A stretch of 64,000 nt of DNA from Corella eumyota (GCA_963082875.1 OY720099.1:2480001-2544000), one strand, 5' to 3'. Numbered from the stretch's first letter, positions 16,901-28,010 are shown. Notes: a model not told the origin generated them from the letters alone. Translations and numbers: made by a program.

Positions 16901-17464
16901 ATTATTAAATGTTTATCTTGCGGTGAGATATCAAGAAAGTTTGATGCTTTTGTTTATCTATCACTACCCTTGCCGCAAAAATCAACCAACATACACAGCG
17001 TGATTGAGTCATTCAGTGCACCAGAAAAAATGGAAGGAAGTAACCAATGGGATTGCCCAAGATGCAAAAGAAAGAGAGACGCAGTTCGCAAGATCGAAAT
17101 CTGGAAATTACCGGCAGTTTTGATTGTTCATTTCAAAAGATTTGAATGTAGTGGCCAATGGCGTGATAAGATACACACAAATGTATCTTTTCCCCTAAAT
17201 AATCTGAATATTAATAAATTCTGTGGTAACAAGAAGAGCTCTAGAATTTATGACTTGTATTCAGTATCACACCATCAAGGTGCTGGTTTGGACAGCGGTC
17301 ATTACGTCGCAACTTGTAAAAATGTGATAGATAATTCTTGGTATCATTTCGACGACACAGAAGTGACCAAAACTTCATCACCAAGGAGCTCAACAGCGTT
17401 TCTATTGTTTTATAGTTCTATACCAAGAATTAAACCACGCCAGGTTGCATTTAATGCAATATAA
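13982..17464 (+). CDS. USP8: Ubiquitin carboxyl-terminal hydrolase 8 (USP8/UBPY), single exon
   Basis: One open frame of 1160 residues (human about 1118). In order: N-terminal MIT/USP8-dimer helices (about 1-115, ANKAYTAATKAHNEKDEERA); a rhodanese-like domain (about 144-285, IIMIDVRSSTDFNDSHIQHG, VVLLDWHSN, EGGYTDFLDSYP) without a catalytic Cys in the active loop, as in human USP8; a long Pro/Lys/Ser-rich linker with a charged coiled coil near 469-540; an RSRSSP 14-3-3 site at 751-756; and the C-terminal USP catalytic domain. The Cys box is GLRNLGNTCYMNS (nucleophile C827). The His box is DSGHYVATC (H1107) with HFDD (1123-1125). The zinc ribbon is C977/C980 and C1025/C1028. The enzyme deubiquitinates endosomal cargo and ESCRT-0 in receptor sorting. 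Lack of introns is unusual beside its neighbours. A short upstream ORF (ATG near 13914) precedes the start. Confidence 0.97.
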   Translation: MSLKPIYIKKSMKDINAICKYDIQNGKTTNTHVMFANKAYTAATKAHNEKDEERAYILYMRYLDAYTKIRKSTGFQKDRQHYMNLLGSTKVGKAMENAEELAKSLEYRYQELEAKEMLEKKKSESEQSNSNNAEIKTKTPVFQLPTEKLNNAELYKLLIKDKRNIIMIDVRSSTDFNDSHIQHGACINIPSQFIKPGTLSSKVEEGISEDHYGIWSTRDSADLVVLLDWHSNLSRLDDKKDPLRSLKDSIWKWEQKKILPREPVILEGGYTDFLDSYPQFTTNPNVKAPREKAKTGNVNSLLEFSYDNLKEQLHPKASKNSSDESEDAGYSSSPTSISNPEIMQQKEEIMKEKVKDPFKKDLPSVNPSSDNTSAFAGLYPDISSISKPQKSPKITLAPVFEKPEKVVVKNKPVIDRSVKPTSKPEPKITPSEPQKEVVNVKVIQNPKVIVPPRIDVPKKPPINSNDQNEEDETLAILQKKMEQMKLEKEEKRKNLAEIERKKRCVEMQAEIRKMESENKDLDKQQLEAQKNLANTMRGNKPKTAVSLDKKIPTKPIETTPKLIDSNADKPLSTSANSQVVKANEPMESTANSSKQNEPIKPVVTKPTIPPSSTKPVVKEEPIVIAPDNISHKTSSTDLPIAKTLNFTKTEIQSNLKPITKPTDPKPALKRSDPNTSTAPIIPAKSISANDISTHHIAPSDVYASVKKPLRPVEDLSVIEKPINQARSSRSTVSAKPQSPVQQSFGGGSLKRSRSSPNINKLVNEERTIRALPIKPQKPQEVPVRATKPSANYAQPSEIAKQFRNSLQGLPGTVGPALTGLRNLGNTCYMNSVLQCLFNTTPLAEYVLTNLYRKDINCQNKLGYGGRVAECFAVLLREIWSGQWRYLVPSDFKAMIGSFNSTFAGYSQEDSQEFLLFLLDGLHEDFNKTSELKYAEEPDNSKLSDERAADLAWKYHKEHNDSIILGLFKGQFKGIIKCLSCGEISRKFDAFVYLSLPLPQKSTNIHSVIESFSAPEKMEGSNQWDCPRCKRKRDAVRKIEIWKLPAVLIVHFKRFECSGQWRDKIHTNVSFPLNNLNINKFCGNKKSSRIYDLYSVSHHQGAGLDSGHYVATCKNVIDNSWYHFDDTEVTKTSSPRSSTAFLLFYSSIPRIKPRQVAFNAI

Positions 17465-17965
17465 AATAAGGAGGTTTATATTTATGTTATATATCATAAA
17501 TACCCATAACATGTAAAGTATTTTAATTTGCAAAAAAACATTTTTTTTTAATTTACCGATTTTTTTTTGCCTATAGTATGTCAGCCTTATGTTGTAGCTT
17601 TTGTTAAATTAAAAAAAACTTCTAAAGGTTGTTCATAGATTGCTTTAATACTAAACATGTAAAAAACGGTTAATTGTTGTGCAATTTTCTTGTCTATATT
17701 TTAAGTGTGTTTAAGCTTTATTTTATGCTTGTATAAAATTGTTTGTATATGTAAAAACGCTCTAAATTGTTTTACATAAATTTAATAATCCCTTTTTTTA
17801 AGCTTAGTGATCTAAACGCCTTTTTGTTTTTTTGTGAGTAATTTATATTATATATAAAATATTTTTTGATGTATAAAAGTTCTATAGTATGTATACATAG
17901 CTCATAACATATTCATACAATTATGCAAAATTTTGCTTGGTTATATAGAAAAAATATTATCCTTT

Positions 17966-17981
17966 AATAAAGCTTAATAAA
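17966..17981 (+). terminator. Candidate polyadenylation signals, USP8
   Basis: Two AATAAA hexamers ten bases apart, about 500 bases after the USP8 stop and about 130 bases before the DMTF1 start codon. They imply very close spacing of the two transcripts. Confidence 0.5.
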
Positions 17982-18054
17982 TGTGATAATATTAGGATCA
18001 TAATACAAATATATTATAACATTTTAATTGTGCACTTAACTACTTTATGTGCTT

Positions 18055-18109
18055 ATTACTTTTTGTTGTTTAGGTGTCTTAAAATTGTAACACTTAACTT
18101 AATATTAAT
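18055..18109 (+). promoter_or_regulatory. 3' splice acceptor and short leader of DMTF1
   Basis: TTACTTTTTGTTGTTTAG ends at 18073, followed by a 36-base leader without an ATG before the start codon at 18110. It lies within 110 bases of the USP8 polyadenylation signals, a layout compatible with trans-splicing of a downstream gene. Confidence 0.4.
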
Positions 18110-21100
18110 ATGAGTGGAATAGGGAATGTAATGATGCAAGAAATGGATTATTCTAACAACAAAGATGTTTTGTATCCACAAAATTCCTCGATATGTATTG
18201 AGATTATACCGAGTACCAGCAAAACTCTTAATACTAATTCGAGAAAACGAAAAGGTATTTTATTTTTTTGTGCTTTAATTTCGAAAAAAAATCAATTTGC
18301 TATTACTGTAAAATGTTTATTGTTTATATATTTTAGGATAATACTACCCAAGGTTTAGTAAAATAATTTAAATGTTACTCTTTTTACATTTTGTTAAAGC
18401 CTAGTACAGGTAAATATTTGTTTTTTAGGTGCTTCAACTTCTAACAACAATTACAAAGTTAAACGAAAAAGTGTTGAAAAAATTCACATTTCGGTTGAAG
18501 ATCCAAACATTTCTCAAATATCATCAGCACCAAGTTTTATTTCAACAAACAATGAGGACGATGATGTTACTGAAAAATATTTAACTAAATCATCAAAACC
18601 AAATAAAAATGTAAATTTATAAAAAATATTAAATCGGTTTAAAAACTCTGATATTAAAATTCCTTTATATATTTAATCAATGTTAAATTATCATTTAAAT
18701 TAAGGTGGAAGCACAAGATTCCGATCTTTTTAAATATTCAAATATGGAAATAATAAACAATTCAGATGGTAAATATTGCTATTAAAATTTTTAATTACTT
18801 TTTGAATATATACAATCCATTTCTTATGAATTATTTTTGTTTTATTAATTATTGTACTTTTGTTTTAATTTGTTGGTATATTTTTTTAAATCAACGTTTT
18901 GTAGACAAACAAGAGATTGTTGTTATTTTTCCACCCAATGAAATTGAAGGACAATCCAATAAAGAATCAAAAAAGGTTTTTATACTTTGTAAAAATACAA
19001 TTTTAATTTTTTTAACAATTTTAATTCTTAACACCTTATATTTTTACACTATTAAAATCACTCTTTACCATTTTTATTAGGGTTTATTATTTTATTTTAT
19101 TATTTTTTCCCAACTAGAATAATCCCACCATCTCAAATGAATCAGAAACGTATCAATACACCAACTCAATTCAACAAACAAATAATTTATATATTGCATC
19201 TCCCTTTCCATCACATGGTTCACATATAATGTAAGTAAACACTCCGTTGGTAATTATTTACTTATTGAATTATTTAAATATATATTGTTACTTTGTTAAA
19301 TAAAGTATTTAATGTTATGTTACATTTTTTCCTACGAGTACAATTATATGTATAACATATTTATATTAAAGGTTTATTTTTTAATTTTGTTGACAATTTT
19401 AATCGAAATCACAATTTTTGTATTTTTATACATACACCATATTAGTATTAGGATTCAACTTGGCTATTGCTACCTAAACCTTTGCTTTGCCAGCCAACTT
19501 TTAAATAATTAATGTTGTAAGAGTGTTAACCTTTTAAAAATACAGTTACAAAAATAAAATCTTTTAGAAAATAAATTTAAGTGTACATAAATTTTAAATG
19601 TAGTTATTAGAAAAAACTAAACTTATATGCTTCAAGGTCTAAAACTTACAATACATTTCAAAAAGTTAGAATTCCAAAAATTTTTTTATTTAAATATCTA
19701 TAAAAACATTTTTTTATGTATTTAGACCAAGTACAACTGATGAGGAGAATATTTTATATATTGACCAACAAAATTCACAAGTTCAAAAATTAAAACAAAC
19801 TTCAAGTAAAGGAACCAAATCAAATCTAAAACGAGAAACAGTAAGTTTTTTTTCAATTTACTTATAAATTTGTTTAATTACGTTAAATAGTTCTATTTAT
19901 GTTTACTAATATTATCGGCATTGTGGTGCAGTGGTTAGAAGACTTTCTACACTACATGAGGTCATGGGCTTGATCCTCACTGCTCTCATGCTGTAGTGCC
20001 CTTCAGTAAGATGCTATAAACAGTATTAACTTCTGTCGAGCCAACACTTAATCAGCAGCTCCATTATCGGGCAATTATAATCCATAAAATCCCAAACTGC
20101 TAAAGGCAACTTGAGACTGGGTTGGGTTACTGATGTTACTTTATGTTTAGGTCATAAAGTCGACTTTTCCACATCAAGGATAAATAAAAACAAAAAATTA
20201 AATAAAACTTATATTTTTTATTTAAATCAAAAATCTGCAATATATTTGTTGTAGCTCTCAGCAAGTGCTGAACAGGCAAAAGACCCAGTCCGTAATGTTT
20301 GGGTCACCTCCAAAGGACACAAAGAACAATTAAAAGAGAGAGGACACACTTGGACAACTGGGATGTGGAGCAAAGAAGAGGTCCAAATCTTGATGAACAA
20401 CATCGAAAAATATTGCCAGGTTCAAAATCAAATTAATTTAAAAAAACTGATAGTTTTTTTTCGAACTTTTGCACAATTTGGTCACAACTCTTGTTTTGAG
20501 TTGCATAACTTTAGGATTCACACAATTTGGTCACAACTCTTGTTTTAAGTTTTTACACAAATTGGTTACATTTCTTGATCTTTATTATTGTTAATGGAGT
20601 ACCTTTGCTTTAAATTCTGTTATAAATATTTATAGGAACATGGAATAGGAGATCCAAGTGACATGATATTTAACAGAACTAAAGAACAAAGAAAAGATTT
20701 TTATCCAATAATATCTGTTGGATTGAACCGGCCTTTATTTGCTGTGTATAGAAGGGTTAAAAGAATGTATGATAAACAAAACTACAAAGGAAAGTAAGTA
20801 GTTGATTAGATATAAATATTCAAAAAATAATACAAAAATAAAGAAGTGTAAAATTGCAAAAATTTTTTAAAATTTTTTATTACAAATTTTTTTTTATAAT
20901 TTTTTTTCTTAGGTACTCCAAAGAGGAGGTAAATAAGTTGAAGGAGCTGCATGAGAGATTTGGAAGAAATTGGACTTCGATCGCACAGCATCTTGGAAGA
21001 AGTTCGGACTCTGTTAAGGATCGATGCAGATTATTAAAAGTCGATCTTGCAGCAGGTACTTAAATTTTTTTCAGATTTAAAAACTTAAAAATAAACTATT

Positions 21101-24100
21101 CATAAGTCTTTGTTTTTTAACCCGTAGTTTTCTAATATCTTAAATTTTGTTGCTATTTATTGCCATAGCATTTATAAAGTTATTGTGCATTAGGTAAATG
21201 GTCTCAACGTGAAGAAAATAGGTTAGCTAAATGTGTTTACATGATTTCTGAAACTGAACCTGGAACTTCTGTTACTGAAAATATATCATGGAATCTTGTA
21301 GCTGAAATGGTAATTTTTCATTTTGTAATTATCCTTTTTTTCGACTTTTCACCACTAACTACACTGTTACATAATCTACAAGGAAGTAGATTTTTGTCAT
21401 ATTCCTAAAAAGACATTTGACTAAAAATCATATGCCCAAAACCCCGGTCTACTAATAATACAATATTTTTTGTAAACTTCTTTTCATCCTAACTTTTTTC
21501 TAAAAAATAGCCCACAATTTCTAAAAACATATTGCCCTAAATTTTAGAAAAATATAGTTTTCGAAATTTTTTTTAAATTAATAAAAAAACATTGAAATAT
21601 GAATGATTTGTTTTTCTATGTAGATGCAAACAAGATCAGAGAAACAATGCCGAGCAAAATGGTTGTATTATTTAAATTGGAAAATGTTAAGAGGTCAAGA
21701 GTGGACAAAGCTTGATGACAAGCTGTTGGTGGAAAGGTAAAAATTTTAAGGGTTAATAACATTGAAATACTACAAGGCAAAAGCTTATATCCTAAGGGCC
21801 AAATTTTAAACGTTTGTTAAATGACGATGTTTTAAATTTTTTTTAAAATTTTTGTAGGATAGCAAAATTAAATGTTGAATCTGACAACGAAATAAATTGG
21901 TCGGAGTTATGCGAGGGATGGAAAAGCGCTCGCTCCCCCCAGTGGTTAAGATGTAAATGGTCGGGATTAAAGAAATTATTACTTGAATTCGATCTTGTCG
22001 ATCTTAATTTTGTTGGTAAGAAAAAAAATCAAAGTTGTTTGTAAAAAATAATCTGAGGATTTAAAAATTTTTGATTTTTTTATTTTAAAATTTTTTTTTT
22101 GTTTTAGACACAGTTAAGATTTTGCAAAATTTATATTCTGAACAAGTCATGGAAATTATGGAAAGACCGAGAAAGTTGTTTAAAAGAATAATGGGAAAAC
22201 AAACCGTGAAAAAAGTTAAACCAATAAAATCAAGTAAGTATTACAACTTGGAAAATTTAGCTGATTGGGCCTTTATTTAAAATTTTAAACAACTACATAT
22301 CAAGAATTTGGTTTTAGAAAGGTTTATTTAGCCCAATAGGTCAAGAGAGTTAATTATTTTTTGTTTTTTACCCAATTTTTCAAACTTGAAAAAAATTTTT
22401 AATTTTTTTTAGAAAATATCAGCGGTTTAAACTTAGCAGATCAAGAGGAATGTGATGACATCACGACGTGCATCGTTAGTCAAGAAGACGAAACCTCCAC
22501 TGCTCCTCTTTTTATTCAGTCCTCAAGTCAGGAACCCCAGATCACCCCTGACCCTCCTTCACCCTCCCCTCAGTTTTATTTAAGGGATAATTTAAATTCA
22601 ATTGTGAGGCCAAGGACTCTCTCTGTAAGTAGAAAAAAATTTAATTTTTTTTTAATTTTTTTAAAGCTCCGCTCTTAAGATTAATTTAAAATCACAATGG
22701 ATGTGCTTTTTTAATTTTTTATTATTTTTCTATTTATCCTAAAATCTGTAACTTTTTTTTATCAGGAACTGAATTCAACCCCAACCAAGAATGAATTTCA
22801 ACTTTCAACAGATAACGGTAAAAAAATTTTCATTTTGAAATCTAAACTTTTTGGGATTTTTATTGTCAATAGTCATCCATTTTAACCAATATATGCGGGC
22901 AATAATTTACCCACGCACCCCACCAGGTAGTGTTATTTATTTTGTAGGTCTATAAATTGGGTCTATATATATATATATCATTCACTAAGCTCTGTTATAT
23001 AAAGATTTTAATTTTGATAAATTTATTAAAATATTTTTAATTTAATGATGTTTTTAAATCTCAGTGTTACTAGGAGACAACACCAATGATGGTGGAATGT
23101 CGCTTCCAACTGGGACTTATCATCTCACTCCAACATCCCTCGATGGAATATATCTCATCCACAGTGACTCACAGCCGCCCGGGGTAAGGGGATTTACCAT
23201 ATTTTTATTTTTTTTGTTCATTTTTTAAATTTTATTTTTTAACCTATTTTTAAATTTTTTGTTAATGTTTTTGTTTTTTTAATTTTTTTTTTTTGTTTAA
23301 CGTACTTTTAATTTTTTAATTTTAAATTTTATTTTATATATACATATTTAAAATTTTTTTTAACTTTTAAAAACATTTTAGGAAGTTACACTGAGTGCAG
23401 ATAGCAACAACGTAGTTAACATTACCCTCGCACCTGATGCATTATCTTCACTTCTTAAACTAAATAACACCAACCAACTACAACCTGATACTGAGTTAAA
23501 CCTAAACAACAAACCTGACTCAGGTAGAATTTTAAATTTTTTTTAATATTTTTCTTGTTTTAAAAAAATGATTTTAAAAACCTGTTGTAGTGAATTGATT
23601 TTGACTGTTTGCATGTTTTTTTGTATATATCTTTATCCTCAATGTGGGGAAGTCGTCTTTACGGCCTACACATAGAGTAACATCAGTTACTTCAATCCAG
23701 TTTCGAATTGAAGTTGCCAATTTTAGATATTATAGATTATTATCTGCTTTTTTAAGTATTGACTCAGCAGGAGTTCATACTGTTTATAGCACCTTACTCA
23801 AGGACGCTACAGCATGAGAGCAGTGGAATTTAAACCAAGGACCTCATGTAGTAAAGCCAAGTGTATTGTTTTAACAATTTTAGTTTTTTTGCGACATTAG
23901 GAAAAAAATGTTTTTATTATTTTAAATTTATATGTATTATGCAGTTTTACAATTAACTATCAACCTATCTTAATTTTTTTTATGTTTTAGTTTACATGTT
24001 ATCCCAGTCTACTTCTGACCCTGAATTAAGTGTGGCGGATGACAGAAATCATGAAACTGATTTAGATAATTGTTTATTAGAAACTTCAACTTCCCTTACA

Positions 24101-24118
24101 AGTAAAACTGAATTTTAA
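18110..24118 (+). CDS. DMTF1: Cyclin D-binding Myb-like transcription factor (DMTF1/DMP1), 18 exons
   Basis: Exons: 18110-18254, 18429-18610, 18705-18768, 18905-18975, 19118-19230, 19726-19840, 20255-20419, 20636-20793, 20913-21055, 21194-21309, 21624-21736, 21858-22015, 22108-22233, 22413-22624, 22766-22817, 23065-23183, 23382-23523, 23991-24118 (TAA). Phases agree, giving about 773 residues (human 760). The first 230 residues are acidic and disordered with basic patches (SRKRKG). Exon 7 has the family motif [18 protein letters not shown]. Exon 8 has [20 protein letters not shown]. Three Myb/SANT-type units follow: [26 protein letters not shown] (about 338-380), [28 protein letters not shown] (about 386-443) and [33 protein letters not shown] (about 449-500). 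The C-terminal third is Ser/Thr/Asp-rich, a likely activation region. In vertebrates it binds D-type cyclins and activates the ARF promoter in the nucleus. The last exon could instead splice at 24101 to a short exon at 24258-24292. Confidence 0.93.
19915..20190 (+). mobile_element. tRNA-derived SINE copy 4 in DMTF1 intron 6 (old)
   Basis: Same family as the 11.8-13.6 kb copies but clearly more diverged. It starts CGGCATTGTGGTGCAGTGG, has a decayed B box GGGCTTGATCCTC, keeps CTCATGCTGTAGTGCCCTT and AATCAGCAGC, and ends CATCAAGGATAAATAA. It inserted in intron sequence and does not disturb the coding frame. Confidence 0.75.
22864..22979 (+). repeat. Dispersed repeat copy B in DMTF1 intron 15
   Basis: Starts GTCAATAGTC, contains ATTTACCCACGCACC and GTTATTTATTTTGTAGG, and ends in an (AT)n tract. 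It matches 3886-4036 in motif order. Shorter than copy A by about 35 bp in the first half. Confidence 0.5.
23615..23876 (-). mobile_element. tRNA-derived SINE copy 5 in DMTF1 intron 17 (old, reverse)
   Basis: Reverse orientation. Its 3' tail appears as GTATATATCTTTATCCTC at the left, then the body (CATAGAGTAACATCAGTTACT, TATAGCACCTTACTCAAGG), and a badly decayed tRNA head at the right (CATGAGAGCAGTGG...ACCTCATGTAGTA). The A box is no longer recognisable. Confidence 0.65.
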
Positions 24119-24582
24119 ATTTTTGCTAAACGTTGAATTTTCTTTAATTGAATTTTAAGTTTATTTTTGTTGCTTTTAAAATTTAAAAATCATTTTTTTA
24201 TTTTAAAACTGATCTTAAAATCAAAATTTGAAAAAAAAAATTTTTGTTTTTTTTAAGTTGAACAAAACATTGCATCACATTTGAGCATTTGAAATTATAC
24301 AAGAACAGTGATGTCACAGATAGTAATGACGTCATAAAAACTGCCCTAAATCAAGCATTATTTGTGCATCTAAAACTGACAATTTATAATTACTATACAT
24401 TAGTTTTTCAAACTTTAATAATCATTTTTTTAAATCACTGAAAACTTTTAAGAATTTTTATTACTTTAGTTGAACTTATGAATATTTTGTGTTAAATTGT
24501 GTTTAATATTAAATGCATATTTTTTAATGTATTTTGGTTTGCCTATAAACTTTTGAGTTGATAAAAAAAACAATTAAAGAAA

Positions 24583-24588
24583 AATAAA
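24583..24588 (+). terminator. Candidate polyadenylation signal, DMTF1
   Basis: AATAAA about 465 bases past the TAA at 24116-24118. It is the clearest hexamer in the 3' flank. Confidence 0.4.
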
Positions 24589-25547
24589 TGTTTTTTAATG
24601 TGTCAATAATCAAATAACAAGAACATTTCGATTTTTTAAATATACAATTTAAGATATTTGGGAATATTATTTGTAAGTTAGATTTTATTAAAACTGAAGT
24701 TTTCAAACTGTGTGGTGTTAACAATAGTGTTTATGTAAACATTTAGTTAGTATTGGGTACATTTTTGTAATCAGAATAAGCGCTAATTAGTTGGATTTAT
24801 CAGTCGACAGACTCTACAGGCAATTACGCGTAACTAAAAGCAACAACATGATATTAATAAGTTTATCCAATTTTTTGCAAAACGCTTATTAGGCTAATGG
24901 GTTGCTTTAAAATAGTTTAATTTAAAATCTAAAAAATTTTTTTTTACATTTGTTGCATACAATATTATATATTGCCCATAGCATATAGGTGAAAGGGCGC
25001 CTATTACGCCGAAGTCAAGAATACGCTGTAACAGTCACATATGTTATCCGGACAGAATTCTTTGCTATGGTAAACGGGTCCTTGTTTTCTTTTACATTTT
25101 ATGTTAGAAAGATAGCATTTGTTTAAAAAATAAATACCTGTACTTTCCCTAATTGCTTTACACCGCGCTTAACTTTTGCATAAACTGTTAAAATTTTTCA
25201 ATTAATTTAATAACATCTTGTTTTTTGCAAAATAGTTACCCTAACTAAAAAAAGTTTTTACAAATATATACCCCATCATTTTTATATTAAATTCGAATTT
25301 AAAATATGAAATATTGTGTAATTAGGTAGCACAGCTAATAGTAAAATAGTCGTAAATCATATTAAAAATAATATATAAATGTAAGAAAATGCATTATATA
25401 AAAAGAACTATTTTACAAGAAAAACATTTCAAAATTTAGAAGTTTAATAAAAATATTTTAAATACAATTTCATGTATGAAATTTAAATAAATAAAACTAA
25501 TAAATTAAGTACATATACAAAAAATCTATTATAAATGTCGACGCAAA
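24589..25547. other. Intergenic, DMTF1 to satellite
   Basis: Mostly simple AT-rich DNA. The part at about 24770-25090 is more complex (GTCGACAGACTCTACAGGC, GGGCGCCTATTACGCCG) and less AT-rich, but encodes no convincing frame. It may hold regulatory sequence or an unrecognised old repeat. Confidence 0.5.
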
Positions 25548-25849
25548 TTAATTGTAAAATATACTCAAAGTTAAAACATTACAGTGTAATGTAATATTTA
25601 TGTTGGAACCAGGTAAGGCATAATGGAAATTAAACAAAGAGTTTATATTGACAATGATCACCACATTATGGCTCCCATGAGTTGGACTAAAAGCTGTATT
25701 TTCTTTATTCCATTGTTTATGATCGTGAGACAAATTACTGCTTTTTCGCAAATGGGTGCTGCCAGGCGATTGATCGTAGCCCATGTTTGTAGCACTATTA
25801 TTCTCACAATCTGAGAGCACCTCACTTCTTAACGAGGTGTTCGATTCCT
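25548..25849 (-). CDS. Coding-like segment at the satellite edge, possible exon of an unknown gene
   Basis: On the - strand, an AG acceptor-like TATTTTTGACCAG ends at 25850. It is followed by a frame that stays open to a stop near 25548, about 100 codons. The first 60 residues (ESNTSLRSEVLSDCENNSAT, then NMGYDQSPGSTHLRKSSNLS and on to AFSPTHGSHN) are polar and Ser/Asn/Asp-rich, like a cytoplasmic tail. The later part (VVIIVNINSLF...) looks less coding-like. Base composition is clearly less AT-rich than on either side. No ATG begins the frame, so it would be an internal or last exon whose upstream part lies beyond or within the satellite. No family recognised. It could equally be a stranded gene fragment or chance. 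Confidence 0.28.
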
Positions 25850-28010
25850 GGTCAAAAATATCACGTGACCTAATTAAACCCAGAATAAAAATTTTCTGTA
25901 ACTCTTGTTTTACTGAAATTTTTGCGAAATGTTTTATCTTGAATGTTAGTTAAGGCAATGCGCGTCTAATAAAATATAAAATTTTAGGTTTTGAGATTTC
26001 ATCAATTTTTAATAAAAGTTTCATAACTTTTATGAATATTAATATTTTCAAAAAATATTTTGTAAACACGTTAATTGGACCTGTGCAGTTCTGAACTGAA
26101 CAATTATTTGTCGATTTAAAATTTTTTATTTTTTTTTTGAATTATATGCAATACTATTGGTCAAAAATATCACGTGACCTAATTAAACCCAGAATAAAAA
26201 TTTGCTGTTATTTTTGTTTTACTGAAATTTTTGCGAAATGTTTTATCTTGAATGTTAGTTAGGCTAATACGCGTCTAATAAAATAAAAAATTTTAGGTTT
26301 TGAGATTTCATCAATTTTTAATAAAAGTGTCATAACTTTTATGAATATTAATATTTTCAAAAAATATTTTGTAAACACGTTAAAAGGAAATGTGCGGTTC
26401 TAACAGAACAAATATTTGTCGATTTAAAATTTTTTATTTTTTAAAAAAAAATTATACGCAATAATATTGGCCAAAAATATCACGTGACCTAATTAAACCC
26501 AGAATAAAAATTTGCTGTAACTCTTGTTTTACTGAAATTTTTGCGAAATGTTTTATCTTGAATGTTAGTTAGGCTAATACGCGTCTAATAAAATATAGAA
26601 TTTTAGGTTTTGAGATTTCATCAATTTTTAATAAAATTGTCATAACTTTTATGAATATTAATATTTAAAAAAAATATTTTGTAAACACGTTAATCAGAAA
26701 TGTGCAGTTCTAACAGAACAATTATTTGTCGATTTAAATTTTTTTATTTTTTTTAAAAATTATATGTAATATTATTGGCCAAAAATATCACGTGACCTAA
26801 TTAAACTCAGAATAAAAATTTGCTGTAACTTTTGTTTTACTGAAAATTTTCGCGAAATGTTTTATCTTGAATGTTAGTTAGGGCAATGCACGTCTAATAA
26901 AATATAAAATTTTAGGTTTTAAGATTTCATCAATTTTTAATAAAAGTGTCATAACTTTTATGAATATTAATATTTTCAAAAAATATTTTGTAAACACGTT
27001 AACTGGAAATGTGTGGTTCTAAAAAAACAATTATTTGTTGATTTAAAATTTTTTATTTTTTTTTAAATTATATGCAATGTTATTGGCCAAAAATATTACG
27101 TGACCTAATTAAACCCAGAATAAAAATTTGCTGTAACTTTTGTTTTACTGAAAATTTTCGCGAAATGTTTTATCTTGAATGTTAGTTAGGGCAATGCACG
27201 TCTAATAAAATATAAAATTTTAGGTTTTAAGATTTCATCAATTTTTAATAAAAGTGTCATAACTTTTATGAATATTAATATTTTCAAAAAATATTTTGCA
27301 AACACGTTAATTGGAAATGTGTGATTCTAATTAAACAATTATTTGTCGATTTAAAATTTTTTATTTTTTTAAAAAAATTATATGCAATACTATTGGCCAA
27401 AAATATCACGTGACCTAATTAAACCCAGAATAAAAATTTGCTGTAACTCTTGTTTTACTGAAAATTTTTGCGAAATGTTTTATCTTGAATGTTAGTTAAG
27501 GCAATGCGCGTCTAATAAAGTATAAAACTTTAGGTTTTGAGATTTCATCAATTTTTAATAAAAAGGTCATAACTTTTATGAATATTAATATTTTCAAAAA
27601 ATATTTTGTAAACGCGTTAAATGGAAATGTGCGGTTCTAACAGAACAAATATTTGTCGATTTAAAATTTTTTATTTTTTAAAAAAAAATTATATGCAATA
27701 CTATTGGCCAAAAATATCACGTGACCTAATTAAACCCAAAATAAAAATTTGCTGTAACTCTTGTTTTACTGAAATTTTTGCGAAATGTTTTATCTTGAAT
27801 GTTAGTTAGGCTAATACGCGTCTAATAAAATATAGAATTTTAGGTTTTGAGATTTCATCAATTTTTAATGAAAGTGTTATAACTTTTATGAATATTAATA
27901 TTTAAAAAAAATATTTTGTAAACACGTTAATCAGAAATGTGCAGTTCTAACAGAACAATTATTTTTCGATTTAAAATTTTTTATTTTTTTTTCAAAACAT
28001 TTTATGCAAT
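25850..28010 (+). repeat. Left-edge satellite monomers, divergent subtype
   Basis: The first seven monomers carry AATTTGCTGTAACTCTTG where the rest have AATTACCTCAAACTTTTG. They also have TTTCATCAATTTTT where the rest have TTTCATAAATTTTT, and mixed forms of AACACGTTAA where later ones have AACACGGTAATTGG. They are more diverse among themselves than the inner monomers. From about 28010 on, the inner subtype takes over. Confidence 0.85.

Noticed and set aside
18766-19512. Forward frames of 104 and 66 codons in DMTF1 introns
   Set aside because: They run through intron sequence, consist mainly of I/F/L/Y from AT-rich DNA, and conflict with the phase-consistent exon model.
25623-25814. Forward-strand 63-codon frame at the satellite edge
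   Set aside because: It overlaps the - strand frame, which extends further, has a more protein-like composition and an acceptor at its border. The + frame lacks splice context and recognisable motifs.
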